From NCBI GenBank assembly GCA_009668975.1, contig SBEG01000035.1, positions 1 to 32,409 on the forward strand: DNA of 32,409 nt, written 5' to 3'. The position numbers and the translations under genes were made by a program. The notes beneath the pieces are model-generated. The model was not told the origin of the DNA. It saw nothing but the letters and a program-made list of their open reading frames with translations, and ran no database searches. Within the stretch, counting starts at the first letter, position 1; each line of letters begins with the position of its first letter. The DNA comes from Deltaproteobacteria bacterium (GTDB lineage Bacteria; Desulfobacterota; Desulfuromonadia; Geobacterales; Geobacteraceae). This document shows positions 15,714 through 22,240 of the stretch, one piece after another.

Positions 15714-15884
15714 TCAGGGGTTCTTCTGGTGTTTTAACATGCTGGTACTCTTCATCTGGCCTGCATCTCGCAGGCTGTTCTGAAAAGTCGGCACCTTGTT
15801 GTTCCTGGTGAATGATTTTTGGGCTTTAATCTGGTTCAGGCTTTTAACAGACTTTTTCATACTGATTTTATGCTTGAGACTCAT
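15714..15884 (-). CDS. Small lysine-rich protein (56 aa)
   Basis: Unrecognised. The peptide MSLKHKISMKKSVKSLNQIK is strongly basic and contains no acidic stretch. The start at 15884 has AGGGGG about 8 nt upstream and overlaps the end of the 160-aa gene by 17 bp, suggesting translational coupling. It lies directly upstream of the capsid gene, where small scaffold or size-determining proteins are often encoded, but nothing in the sequence proves such a role. It could also be non-coding. Confidence 0.45.
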   Translation of the reverse strand: MSLKHKISMKKSVKSLNQIKAQKSFTRNNKVPTFQNSLRDAGQMKSTSMLKHQKNP

Positions 15885-16350
15885 CTTTAACCCCCTTCCA
15901 CCCTGATTTCGTCTCATTGTTCAGCATGAACGCCAGCATTGAGATAAAGCCGCCAGTGATAACTGCTTCCTGCCGGATTGCACAAGGCTTGCTATTTTCG
16001 TGTGAGTAATCAAGAACGTTTCCATTAAGCAAAGCAATCCGCGCCCAGGGTGTGCTAAGGCAAACATGGACAGACGAGACGCCCGGGTCTCCCGACTCAA
16101 GCAACCCTTGAAGAGCTTCACCGAAAGAACAGCCGTCAGCGTCAACAAGATTCACGGTTTTAATGAAGTGTTCAACCGCTGCCGATTCTGACAAGGCAGT
16201 AGAAGCAACAAGAACAGAAACAACATCACGGGCCGTCATGGCCTCATTATCGCCGATCTTGAGTAAACCGGATTGCTTCAAAGTAGGAATAGGGTTCAAC
16301 GTGCTTCCTTGACTTGTAAGGTGTATTTTGAATCGTTTTAGTGTCATCAT
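15868..16350 (-). CDS. Hypothetical satellite protein upstream of the capsid gene (160 aa)
   Basis: I do not recognise the family. The N-terminus is basic (MMTLKRFKIHLTSQGST). A helical middle part includes MTARDVVSVLVASTALSESAAVEHFIKTV, and the C-terminal half has the hydrophobic stretch AVITGGFISMLAFMLNNETK. AAGGAGCAAATCA before the ATG closely resembles the leader of the capsid gene. It lies between the excisionase-like gene and the capsid gene, with a 17-bp overlap into the 56-aa gene, so capsid-related or late-gene control functions are possible but unproven. Confidence 0.7.
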   Translation of the reverse strand: MMTLKRFKIHLTSQGSTLNPIPTLKQSGLLKIGDNEAMTARDVVSVLVASTALSESAAVEHFIKTVNLVDADGCSFGEALQGLLESGDPGVSSVHVCLSTPWARIALLNGNVLDYSHENSKPCAIRQEAVITGGFISMLAFMLNNETKSGWKGVKDESQA

Positions 16351-16433
16351 TGATTTGCTCCTTCCGTCAATTTATGATTCCATCATATCATGCAGACTAT
16401 GCAAATCGGTTGATGTGGTGGAGGTGGTAGACA

Positions 16434-16613
16434 CTATTCACCAATTCTTGAAAAAATGTAGTCATTGAGGCTGTCCAGATAGAAACGAATACCTTTCTGA
16501 TCTCCTATTCTGTACCCTTCAATCCTACCTTCAGCATACAACCGATACACATAGGACCGGCTGCATCCTAGATATTCAACCGTCTGTGTGATGTTCAGAG
16601 TTTGCCGCTTCAT
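16434..16613 (-). CDS. Excisionase-like / MerR-type helix-turn-helix protein (59 aa)
   Basis: The 59-residue protein has the short winged HTH_17 pattern: LNITQTVEYLGCSRSYVYRLYAEGRIEGYRIG, then a wing and DSLNDYIFSRIGE. Such proteins act as recombination directionality factors or small transcription regulators in prophages and islands. The start at 16613 has a G-rich ribosome-binding site (AGGGGGC) 4-6 nt upstream; the frame runs further upstream without a better start. It is separate from AlpA, so the satellite has two small HTH proteins. Which one serves as excisionase is open. Confidence 0.75.
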   Translation of the reverse strand: MKRQTLNITQTVEYLGCSRSYVYRLYAEGRIEGYRIGDQKGIRFYLDSLNDYIFSRIGE

Positions 16614-16630
16614 TCTGCCCCCTGAAAAGT

Positions 16631-16855
16631 TTAATTTGTGATTCGCTCGCAAAAAGGACCCATCGCGGTGGTTTGGCTCTCAGTTGACCGAGATGTGGAG
16701 TACCCCGGCACCAGCCTATAAACCAGCCGCCAACCAATAAGCCGCTGCTGTACTTCCTCAGGGAGAGTGCCTTTGATTGCCTGGTATCGCTCCGCATTCA
16801 TGCCCGGTCCAATTACAATCAAATCCTCGTCATACGCCTTCAGTTCGTATTCCAT
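16631..16855 (-). CDS. Hypothetical satellite protein (74 aa)
   Basis: Unrecognised. The protein begins MEYELKAYDEDLIVIGPGMNAERYQAI and continues LPEEVQQRLIGWRLVYRLVPG, then a polar tail. AAGGAG stands 6 nt before the ATG, and the start overlaps the end of the 51-aa gene by 26 bp, which supports a real, coupled gene. It belongs to the string of small genes following the replication genes. Confidence 0.65.
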   Translation of the reverse strand: MEYELKAYDEDLIVIGPGMNAERYQAIKGTLPEEVQQRLIGWRLVYRLVPGYSTSRSTESQTTAMGPFCERITN

Positions 16856-16985
16856 TGTTTTCTCCTTCGCCCCGCTTCCCAGCGGTGATGTTGATTATCG
16901 CAAACCTCGCTGTCTCTGCTGCCTTGATAAGTTCCTGCATTGTCCGCTGCTGTTTCTTCGATAATGGCCTGTTTCGTTTGCTCAT
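16830..16985 (-). CDS. Hypothetical satellite protein (51 aa)
   Basis: Short gene read directly from the sequence. It encodes MSKRNRPLSKKQQRTMQELI followed by a helix rich in alanine and ending GIRTEGV. A strong AAGGAGG lies 7 nt upstream of ATG 16985, and the ATGA start overlaps the stop of the 117-aa gene, the standard coupling seen in this operon. The N-terminus is basic and may bind nucleic acid; no family is recognised. Confidence 0.65.
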   Translation of the reverse strand: MSKRNRPLSKKQQRTMQELIKAAETARFAIINITAGKRGEGENNGIRTEGV

Positions 16986-17335
16986 AGCGCAACCTCCTTC
17001 TGATTCGGTTCGTGACGGTTCCGCTCGACCGGCAACCGCACAGGCACCTTTCGGCCCTGACGAGTGAGTTCGCGGAATAGAATGTCCAGTCTTGCAAGAA
17101 CGTGGTCGGCATCTTTATCACTGATTCCTGGCGGGGTATCGTCGAGGGACCAGAAGCGAGCCAAGAGCTGGATGTATTCTTTTTCCATTATTTCGGGATC
17201 TGCCGATAAAATGACATCAGCCCGCAACAATTTTGCCGCCTTTGCCTCTGGAAATTCCACCCGGTCACCAGGGAGAAAGGTTGATTGCCCGCCATTGATC
17301 TTTGCAGAAAACATCTTGGTTACGATGTATTTCAT
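16982..17335 (-). CDS. Hypothetical satellite protein after the replication genes (117 aa)
   Basis: Unrecognised. The N-terminal part (MKYIVTKMFSAKINGG, then FLPGDRVEFPEAKAAKLLRADVI) looks like the small beta-rich segment found in several phage proteins. A helical part with LARLDILFRELTRQGRKVPVRLPVERN follows. GAGGAGG lies within the end of the helicase gene, and the ATGA overlap (17332-17335) shows tight translational coupling to it. Confidence 0.7.
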   Translation of the reverse strand: MKYIVTKMFSAKINGGQSTFLPGDRVEFPEAKAAKLLRADVILSADPEIMEKEYIQLLARFWSLDDTPPGISDKDADHVLARLDILFRELTRQGRKVPVRLPVERNRHEPNQKEVAL

Positions 17336-18855
17336 ATGGCCTCCTCTTCAAGGTCAAAAAACGGTTGTTCTGTTTGGCAGGCACCAGAAGGTAAGTTGTC
17401 CAAGTTTTCTTCAACATTTTTCATGGTAAAGTTGGACAAGTTGGCAATGTTACCCTCTGTAAGTTGTCCAAGTTTTCCAAGTTGTCCAAGTTTTTTTGTG
17501 GTGAAATCTGGACAAGTTACTTGGTCAAGTTCCTCGGTCGGAAGCATCCACATCCATTGGCCACCTTTTCCGGGGACTTTATAGTCAATCGCTTTTAATC
17601 TCTCTTTCGCCCGGCGGACTGTACGGAAAGAGAGTCCGGCTTTCTTGGCCTCTTCCTGTATGGTTTTCGATGCGACAGGACCGGCAGTTAGCAAGTCAGT
17701 CAACCATTCTTCAGCCTCGGCCTGCTTGGTGCTGTTTTTGGCCTCGGCCTGCGCTTGAGCAAGTAAATCCCGGCTATGACCCTTCACATACTGCCCCCAC
17801 AAAACGGTTGATGCTTCTATGTCTGTTCTGACCGATAACGGCTCCAGGCAGAGGTCGTAACCAATGCCGTCTTCATCGGGACCGATATTGCTTTTGATTC
17901 TGCAAAATATTCTAGAATGTCCGTGTTCATCCGGGGTGTGTAGTTTTGCCGCGCCTAGCACAACACGGGCAACGGCTGCGAATGCGATAGACCCGGATAT
18001 AAGGTCGAGGGGGTTCGTGTTTGCCCCTGCTTTATTGAAATGCGATATGCCAGCGATACATGCCCCTGTAACGAGGCCTAAATCAACGAGGGGTTGCAAG
18101 CCTTTGCGGACCTCGGCATTTTTGTGAGAATCGCCGTTGATCGCACTTACAACTGGGTCCACAATAATCAGTTTCACATCAGGGATTGACTTCAGGTGTT
18201 CCGCCAGCATAGGCAAGTCTTTGCTTGGGTCGAACGGCAGGCCACTTTTCCCGATAACGAAATAAATCTTCGTCATATCGGCACCCATGGCTTTCAGGCG
18301 TGGAACAAGGGTATCCGCAATCCCATCTTCCCCGGACCAAATGACCACATTGCCGCTCTCGGCGTTGGTGCCGTCCGGCATTCTGCCGCCAATGGTCGTA
18401 ATTGCTGCAATGGACATCATGACTGTAGTTTTTCCGGTCCCTGGTTGTCCCGCGAGGATCACCAGTTTTCCGCATGGGAGCCAGTCCCGCCATAACCATG
18501 TGATATCTTCAGGTTCAATCTTGCTGCCCTGTACCAGTTCAAAGGTTAATGGCTTCGTGTTCTCACGTCTGTCGCGATCCTGATTCTCTCTGTTGTGCTT
18601 ATCAAAGATACTCTTACAGGTTCTCTTGACTTCAGCTTCCGGTAATGGTGAAGGTATCCCACTATTCCAGGCCAGACCCATTTCAATGAGGCCATCACGG
18701 CTGATACCTGGATTCTGGTTTATCCATATACCTGTCAGGCGAGCAAGGGACTGATTACGGTCGCCGGTTGTCGGTGTATATAACTGTCCTAGTGTCGGCT
18801 TGCCATCGGTGGCGGTCGCAAGTATCCATTCAGGAATTTCGGCAAGCTTAGTCAT
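17332..18855 (-). CDS. RecA-fold replicative helicase with PriCT domain
   Basis: The 507-residue protein begins MTKLAEIPEWI. A PriCT_1-like domain (residues about 32-84: GDRNQSLARLTG, AWNSGIPSPLPEAEVKR) joins to an AAA_25/RepA-like ATPase with Walker A GQPGTGKTT (136-144) and Walker B LIIVD (229-233). A winged-helix-like part follows (VASKTIQEEAKKAGLSFRTVRRAKERL), then a low-complexity tail (LGQLGKLGQL). It would unwind DNA for element replication together with the primase-polymerase. The start at 18855 has GGGAGGGG 5 nt upstream and overlaps the primase gene by 8 bp. Comparable proteins are often one polypeptide with the primase. The tail is encoded by iteron-like repeats that may be the origin. 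Confidence 0.85.
   Translation of the reverse strand: MTKLAEIPEWILATATDGKPTLGQLYTPTTGDRNQSLARLTGIWINQNPGISRDGLIEMGLAWNSGIPSPLPEAEVKRTCKSIFDKHNRENQDRDRRENTKPLTFELVQGSKIEPEDITWLWRDWLPCGKLVILAGQPGTGKTTVMMSIAAITTIGGRMPDGTNAESGNVVIWSGEDGIADTLVPRLKAMGADMTKIYFVIGKSGLPFDPSKDLPMLAEHLKSIPDVKLIIVDPVVSAINGDSHKNAEVRKGLQPLVDLGLVTGACIAGISHFNKAGANTNPLDLISGSIAFAAVARVVLGAAKLHTPDEHGHSRIFCRIKSNIGPDEDGIGYDLCLEPLSVRTDIEASTVLWGQYVKGHSRDLLAQAQAEAKNSTKQAEAEEWLTDLLTAGPVASKTIQEEAKKAGLSFRTVRRAKERLKAIDYKVPGKGGQWMWMLPTEELDQVTCPDFTTKKLGQLGKLGQLTEGNIANLSNFTMKNVEENLDNLPSGACQTEQPFFDLEEEAI
17393..17524. repeat. Iteron-like repeats, candidate replication origin
   Basis: AAGTTGTCCAAGTTTT occurs exactly at 17393-17408, 17461-17476 and 17479-17494. 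A related AAGTTGGACAAGTTGG lies at 17429-17444, and GGACAAGTT at 17510-17518 is a partial copy. The core TTGTCCAA/TTGGACAA is present in both orientations. The repeats lie in the 3' end of the helicase gene. Origins of PICIs and P4-like satellites use iterons at or beside the replication gene, which is the basis of the call. Confidence 0.65.
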
Positions 18856-19336
18856 CAAGACCCCTCCCTTGTACCCATTGATAAACCGAGCCACTTGAAT
18901 GTACCGATGGGGGCGCAACCACATAACCGCCATCACTCCTAAGATCGATTCCCGGGAGGTCTGCCCGTTTCTGGAAATTCCGAGTACCTTCCTTGTATTG
19001 GCAGTACGCGTGGTATCCCTTGCCGGTTTTAGCCAATGGGGTAACGGGAAAGTTTCTTTCTTTCGCTAACTGGATCGCCTCCTGGGTGTCGAAGTCCACG
19101 ACGGTCAACCCGGAAATTGCGCCGGTGACTATGCCGATGTTGTACCCCTTGTCATTATCGAACCATTCCCGGACCTCTTCTTCCGTTGCCTGCCTCGTTT
19201 GGTAAAGGGTCCAGGATACGACAGGCCTTTTCCCTCGGGGTTCCAGGGGGATTACAGAGAAACCGCGCTGTAAATAGCTTAGAGCGGCCTCAAGTATTGT
19301 TTTTGATTCGTCGCTGTGATAGGATTCACTTGTCAA
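18848..19336 (-). CDS. Bifunctional DNA primase/polymerase, PrimPol domain
   Basis: The 162-residue protein contains only the N-terminal PrimPol domain: AALSYLQRGFSVIPLEPRGKRPVVSW, YNIGIVTGAISGLTVVDFDT (metal-binding aspartates DFD), KTGKGYHAYCQY and DLRSDGGYVVAPPSVHSSG, as in the Prim-Pol (PF09250-type) family. The start is TTG 19336, 8 nt after AGGGG; no ATG fits the domain start, and the longer open frame overlaps alpA. It ends exactly where the helicase half would continue in a fused protein (GLDD stop, then MTKLAEIPEWI in the other frame). It thus looks like gene fission or a fixed frameshift. Confidence 0.85.
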   Translation of the reverse strand: MTSESYHSDESKTILEAALSYLQRGFSVIPLEPRGKRPVVSWTLYQTRQATEEEVREWFDNDKGYNIGIVTGAISGLTVVDFDTQEAIQLAKERNFPVTPLAKTGKGYHAYCQYKEGTRNFQKRADLPGIDLRSDGGYVVAPPSVHSSGSVYQWVQGRGLDD

Positions 19337-19388
19337 TGAATTTTCCCCTTTGAGCCGTTCCGGTTGCCCCCGGTGCGGCTCTTTGTCG

Positions 19389-19568
19389 TTAAGCCTGCTG
19401 TTGAGTCTTTGCCCATTCCATAACCTCCGACAAGAGCCACGCCACACGCCGCTTGCTGATCTGCCTGCGTTTCGGGAACTTACCATCTCTTTCGAGACGC
19501 CAAATCGAAACTTCGGAAAGCGGGACATACTGTTTCAAGCCCTTTTTGTCTACATACTGTTCAGTCAT
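19389..19568 (-). CDS. AlpA family transcriptional regulator
   Basis: The 59-residue winged-HTH regulator reads MTEQYVDKKGLKQYVPLSEV, then SIWRLERDGKFPKRRQISKRRVAWLLSEVMEWAKTQ, a close match to the AlpA pattern. AlpA proteins activate integrase or early genes in P4-like satellites and PICIs. The start at 19568 has AAGGAGA 5 nt upstream; the longer open frame upstream has no support. It directly precedes the primase-polymerase gene (52 bp), so it opens the replication operon. The promoter region upstream has strong palindromes. Confidence 0.9.
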   Translation of the reverse strand: MTEQYVDKKGLKQYVPLSEVSIWRLERDGKFPKRRQISKRRVAWLLSEVMEWAKTQQQA

Positions 19569-19681
19569 TTGGTCTCCTTTTTCTGCTGGGTGATGATTTT
19601 TCAGTTTTTGTACTAAATAGAGAAGAACATGCCGTTTATGAATCTTTCTGAGGTGTAATGAAATTATCTGAAGCCCTTTCT

Positions 19682-19699
19682 CCCTGACCATAGTCAGGG
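19682..19699. promoter_or_regulatory. Palindromic operator-like site upstream of alpA
   Basis: CCCTGAC and GTCAGGG (7-bp arms, 4-bp spacer CATA) form a perfect palindrome. A second inverted repeat, GTATC (19741-19745) and GATAC (19755-19759), lies 40 bp further upstream. Either could bind a repressor controlling the leftward alpA-primase operon. Confidence 0.5.
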
Positions 19700-19849
19700 T
19701 TACCCCTTAATATGCGTATGCACTCTTTTGATATGTCATGGTATCTATAGAAATGATACAACGGTGAATAGTTGGTAGTCAATTGTAAATAATTGAAATT
19801 AAAGGAGTTTTCGTCTGTGTACGAAAACCCCCGTTAAGATTTTTGGCAA

Positions 19850-19877
19850 TAAAAAAGGCCCCGAAAGGAGCCTTTGT
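19850..19877 (-). terminator. Intrinsic terminator after the integrase operon
   Basis: On the minus strand AAAGGC and GCCTTT (19875-19870/19859-19854) form the stem around TCCTTTCGG, followed by six T. It ends the integrase-hypothetical transcript before the alpA promoter region. A second hairpin, GTTTTCGT/ACGAAAAC, lies at 19807-19828. Confidence 0.7.
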
Positions 19878-19901
19878 GATCGTTTGAAATATTTTTTTTG
19901 G

Positions 19902-20540
19902 TTAGAGTTGTATGCTTTTGAATAAGTGCCGATATGCCCATTGACAGTTTTCATCGTATGGGAATGTATAGTTTATGGCCCTATTGATGAATACAATGGC
20001 TGTTTTAATATCTTCCTGAACACGGTCTGTTGCATTGTCAACAGCACCGATATAGTCAAGCTCTTTGGCGATTATATGATAAAAGCGTTTTTTACCGGCT
20101 TTCTTGAATTTGGCGTACTCCTTATATGCTTTGATGCATCGGTCCCACATTGGGAAAGGATCGTTCTCTTCAGCACAAGACTTATCTCGTATTTTGTCGT
20201 ATTTGATACCGGGCATGAAACATGTTTGCTCTTGTCTGGACTTGACCGTTAATTCACGTAATAGTTTTTTCTGTTCTGCCGGTTGAAGGCTAATAAGTTT
20301 ACACTGGTCATCATGATTCAAGGTGAGTCCAATTGGTGTTCCGATGATAGAGGAACTTGCTACAAGTTCTACTCCTTCAAACATGGCAACAAAGTTTTCT
20401 CTTGCTTCCTTACTCATAACATTTCCATCCCTGTCATGAATATCGTGGCCTTCAAAAAACTGTGCTATGCCTTTGGGGTTCAAGGCAAAAAACCTATGAA
20501 AGTAATTGTTTATCTCACAAACGTAATTTTCCAGGTCCAT
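19902..20540 (-). CDS. Hypothetical protein co-transcribed with integrase (212 aa)
   Basis: Unrecognised. The protein is soluble and charged; it has no membrane helix and no motif I know. Notable segments are LNPKGIAQFFEGHDIHDRDGN, QPAEQKKLLRELTVKSRQEQTC, KYDKIRDKSCAEENDPFPMWDR and KKAGKKRFYHIIAKELDYIG. GAGGGG overlaps the integrase stop codon and lies 6 nt before the ATG, so the gene is read from the integrase mRNA 10 bp downstream. Its base composition is more AT-rich than its neighbours, which suggests a cargo gene gained separately. Satellites often carry anti-phage genes at such positions; this is a hypothesis only. Confidence 0.75.
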   Translation of the reverse strand: MDLENYVCEINNYFHRFFALNPKGIAQFFEGHDIHDRDGNVMSKEARENFVAMFEGVELVASSSIIGTPIGLTLNHDDQCKLISLQPAEQKKLLRELTVKSRQEQTCFMPGIKYDKIRDKSCAEENDPFPMWDRCIKAYKEYAKFKKAGKKRFYHIIAKELDYIGAVDNATDRVQEDIKTAIVFINRAINYTFPYDENCQWAYRHLFKSIQL

Positions 20541-20550
20541 ACCGCCCCCC

Positions 20551-21870
20551 TCACGCTTTTTTCATACGACTGTTGAAAGTGACAACTTTGCAAGCCTCGC
20601 CGGTAATAATGCTTTTAAGCTTCCGGTCCCAGGCTTCAAGGGCCTGTTGCTTTTCCTTGTCGTAGCCGTGGCGGTTGTAAGTGCGAATTATCCCTTTTTT
20701 GACGTGGTTTAACACGGCGTCAATGACTTCATCCATGAATCCCATACCGGCCATGAAGGTGGCCGCCGTTCTTCTCAAGTCATGAGGGGTAAATTTTTCG
20801 ATCTCTAGCTTGTTCTCAGTGGCCGGTTTGCCGTCCTCACCATAGAGCGGTTTACCCTTCTTGTCAGTCAATGGCCATACAAGATTACGCCGGACAGCAA
20901 CGGGCAGTGCGTGTGAATCAATCGGCTGTTTCTTTGCCTCGTGAGGGCAGGGGAAGATAAAGGTCTTGCCTTTGGTGTTTCCGATCAATTCAAAGGCCGT
21001 AGCGGTCAAATATACGCGGTGCTCTTTACCGTTCTTCGATCTCTCCGCCGGTATTGTCCACCATTTGCCGTCAATCTCGCTTGTGTGCATCCCTGCAACT
21101 TCTCCAGGCCTTTGAGCAGTTACGAGGACCAACTTCAAAGCGCGTCTGATTTCGTCGCTCATGGCGGCGTTATTCACGCTTTCCCATAGAGTCTTGATTT
21201 CCGATTCACTTAAGGTCCGCTCTCGGCTGTTATTCGGTGCCAGGGCCTTTACCGCTGCGAATGGTGTGTGTTGGAGTAGATCACGCTCAACGGCGAAATT
21301 AAACATTTTGCGGGTGATCTTCAGGACCTGGTTTGACATGCCCGGTGAACCACGTTCAATGATACTTTCCAGTAAAAGGGTGACGTCGCGCTTCGTTATG
21401 TCCTCGGCCTTACGCTTGCCCCATATCGGAATGATTTCTTTATTGAGTAACCGCTCATCAGCTTCCCATGATTTCTTGAACTGCTTCGCGTGCTTCTTGA
21501 GGTATTCATCGACTAGATCGGCAACAGTGTCAGCTTTACTCTTTTCTTCGCGTTGAGCTTTTTTCTCCCGGCGTTCTTCGAGCGGATCAGCGCCTTCTGA
21601 TCGTCCCGCCTTTAGTGCTTTCACCTTGGCGCGTTCCGCTTCGTATTCTTCACGGGCCTTTGCTAGGGTTATTCCGTCAGGGTTTTCCTTTGTCTTGTAA
21701 CTCCCCAGGTTGAGGAAACGCCGCTTTCCGTCGATCCGGTACAGGTAGAAAAAAACCTTTCGCCCGGTAGGCATCACACGGACACCGAAACCACCCTTTT
21801 CCCGGCGCGTGTATTCCGAGCTTTCCGGCTTGAGATTCTTCACAAACATATCGTTTAGAATATCTGGCAT
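20551..21870 (-). CDS. int: Tyrosine recombinase (P4-type integrase)
   Basis: The 439-residue enzyme integrates and excises the element at tRNA-Arg. The N-terminal arm-binding domain (DUF4102-like: KNLKPESSEYTRREKGGFGVRV, LNLGSYKT) is followed by a core-binding domain. The catalytic domain has R254 in TAQRPGEV, K in RSKNGKEHRVYL, H363 and R366 in HDLRRTAAT, H389 in LNHVKKG and the tyrosine nucleophile Y398 in RTYNRHGY. The frame runs back to TTG 21891, but GGGAAGG 6 nt before ATG 21870 sets the start. It lies at the right end, far from the intact tRNA. Two arm-type sites overlap its leader, which suggests autoregulation. Confidence 0.93.
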   Translation of the reverse strand: MPDILNDMFVKNLKPESSEYTRREKGGFGVRVMPTGRKVFFYLYRIDGKRRFLNLGSYKTKENPDGITLAKAREEYEAERAKVKALKAGRSEGADPLEERREKKAQREEKSKADTVADLVDEYLKKHAKQFKKSWEADERLLNKEIIPIWGKRKAEDITKRDVTLLLESIIERGSPGMSNQVLKITRKMFNFAVERDLLQHTPFAAVKALAPNNSRERTLSESEIKTLWESVNNAAMSDEIRRALKLVLVTAQRPGEVAGMHTSEIDGKWWTIPAERSKNGKEHRVYLTATAFELIGNTKGKTFIFPCPHEAKKQPIDSHALPVAVRRNLVWPLTDKKGKPLYGEDGKPATENKLEIEKFTPHDLRRTAATFMAGMGFMDEVIDAVLNHVKKGIIRTYNRHGYDKEKQQALEAWDRKLKSIITGEACKVVTFNSRMKKA

Positions 21871-21892
21871 CCGACACCTTCCCTTGGGCAAC

Positions 21893-21914
21893 TGTTGCCG
21901 TTTTGTTGCCGTTT
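21893..21914 (+). promoter_or_regulatory. Putative integrase arm-type site, right
   Basis: This is an exact copy of the paired TGTTGCCGTTT sites at 12152-12173, in the same orientation, just upstream of the integrase start and inside its probable mRNA leader. Confidence 0.6.
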
Positions 21915-21957
21915 TTTTGTGGGTTGTAAAGGAATGTTATGAAACTCTACGAAAGTA

Positions 21958-21986
21958 AGGATAGGGTAAAAACGGCGTATTGTCAA
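21958..21986 (-). promoter_or_regulatory. Integrase promoter
   Basis: On the minus strand TTGACA (21986-21981) and TATCCT (21963-21958) are separated by 17 bp. Transcription would start near 21951, giving a leader of about 80 nt that contains the arm-type site. Confidence 0.65.
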
Positions 21987-22055
21987 TGGTTTGTGGTGGG
22001 ATAATTGAATTGTGTGGAAGGGTGTGAAAAGTGCTGAAAAGGGTATTTCTGTTTA

Positions 22056-22100
22056 CTCCTAAGGAAGGGGCCGGACGTTCGAATCGTCTCGGGGACGCCA
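22056..22100 (+). mobile_element. attR: 45-bp direct repeat (tRNA-Arg 3' fragment)
   Basis: It is identical to 12048-12092, containing the anticodon loop through CCA but no 5' half, so it is not a functional tRNA. A terminator-like hairpin (22112-22140), diverged from that after the tRNA, follows. Confidence 0.93.
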
Positions 22101-22217
22101 ATGAAAATAAGGGGTTACGGTTAAAGTCGTAGCCCTTTTTCTTTGTCATTTGAGCCATAGGGGCAATATAGAGGCAATCGTGAGCTAAAAAGACCGCCCC
22201 AGTCTTCCAGAGCGGTC
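22101..22217 (+). mobile_element. Diverged copy of the satellite left end (scar of a second element)
   Basis: The sequence after attR follows the same order as that after attL: a GGGTTACG/CGTAGCCC hairpin with CCCTTTTTCTTTGTCA; two 11-bp-spaced GGCAA motifs (22162-22177) where the left end has two TTGCC motifs; and a minus-strand terminator GACCGC/GCGGTC (22192-22217) matching that at 12221-12242. It looks like the left end of a related element once integrated in tandem. Confidence 0.55.
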
Positions 22218-22240
22218 ATTATTATCTTTTCGTCTATAAT

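Larger units (their letters stand above)
12048..22100. mobile_element. 10-kb phage satellite (PICI-like) integrated in tRNA-Arg
   Basis: The element is flanked by perfect 45-bp direct repeats and encodes its own tyrosine integrase beside the right repeat. The other recognisable genes are AlpA, primase-polymerase, RecA-fold helicase, excisionase-like HTH, HK97 major capsid protein, P27-type small terminase and a ribbon-helix-helix regulator. Portal, prohead protease, large terminase, tail and lysis genes are missing, so it cannot be a self-sufficient phage. Size and gene order (integrase, alpA, primase-helicase, small genes, packaging genes) fit phage-inducible chromosomal islands of Gram-negative bacteria. 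Nearly all genes face left. A decayed full prophage is the alternative. The intact reading frames, tight overlaps and intact att repeats argue for a functional satellite. Confidence 0.85.

Noticed and set aside
17393..17524. CRISPR array
   Set aside because: The repeats are 16 bp, unevenly spaced, partly inverted and lie within a coding frame. No cas genes are present.
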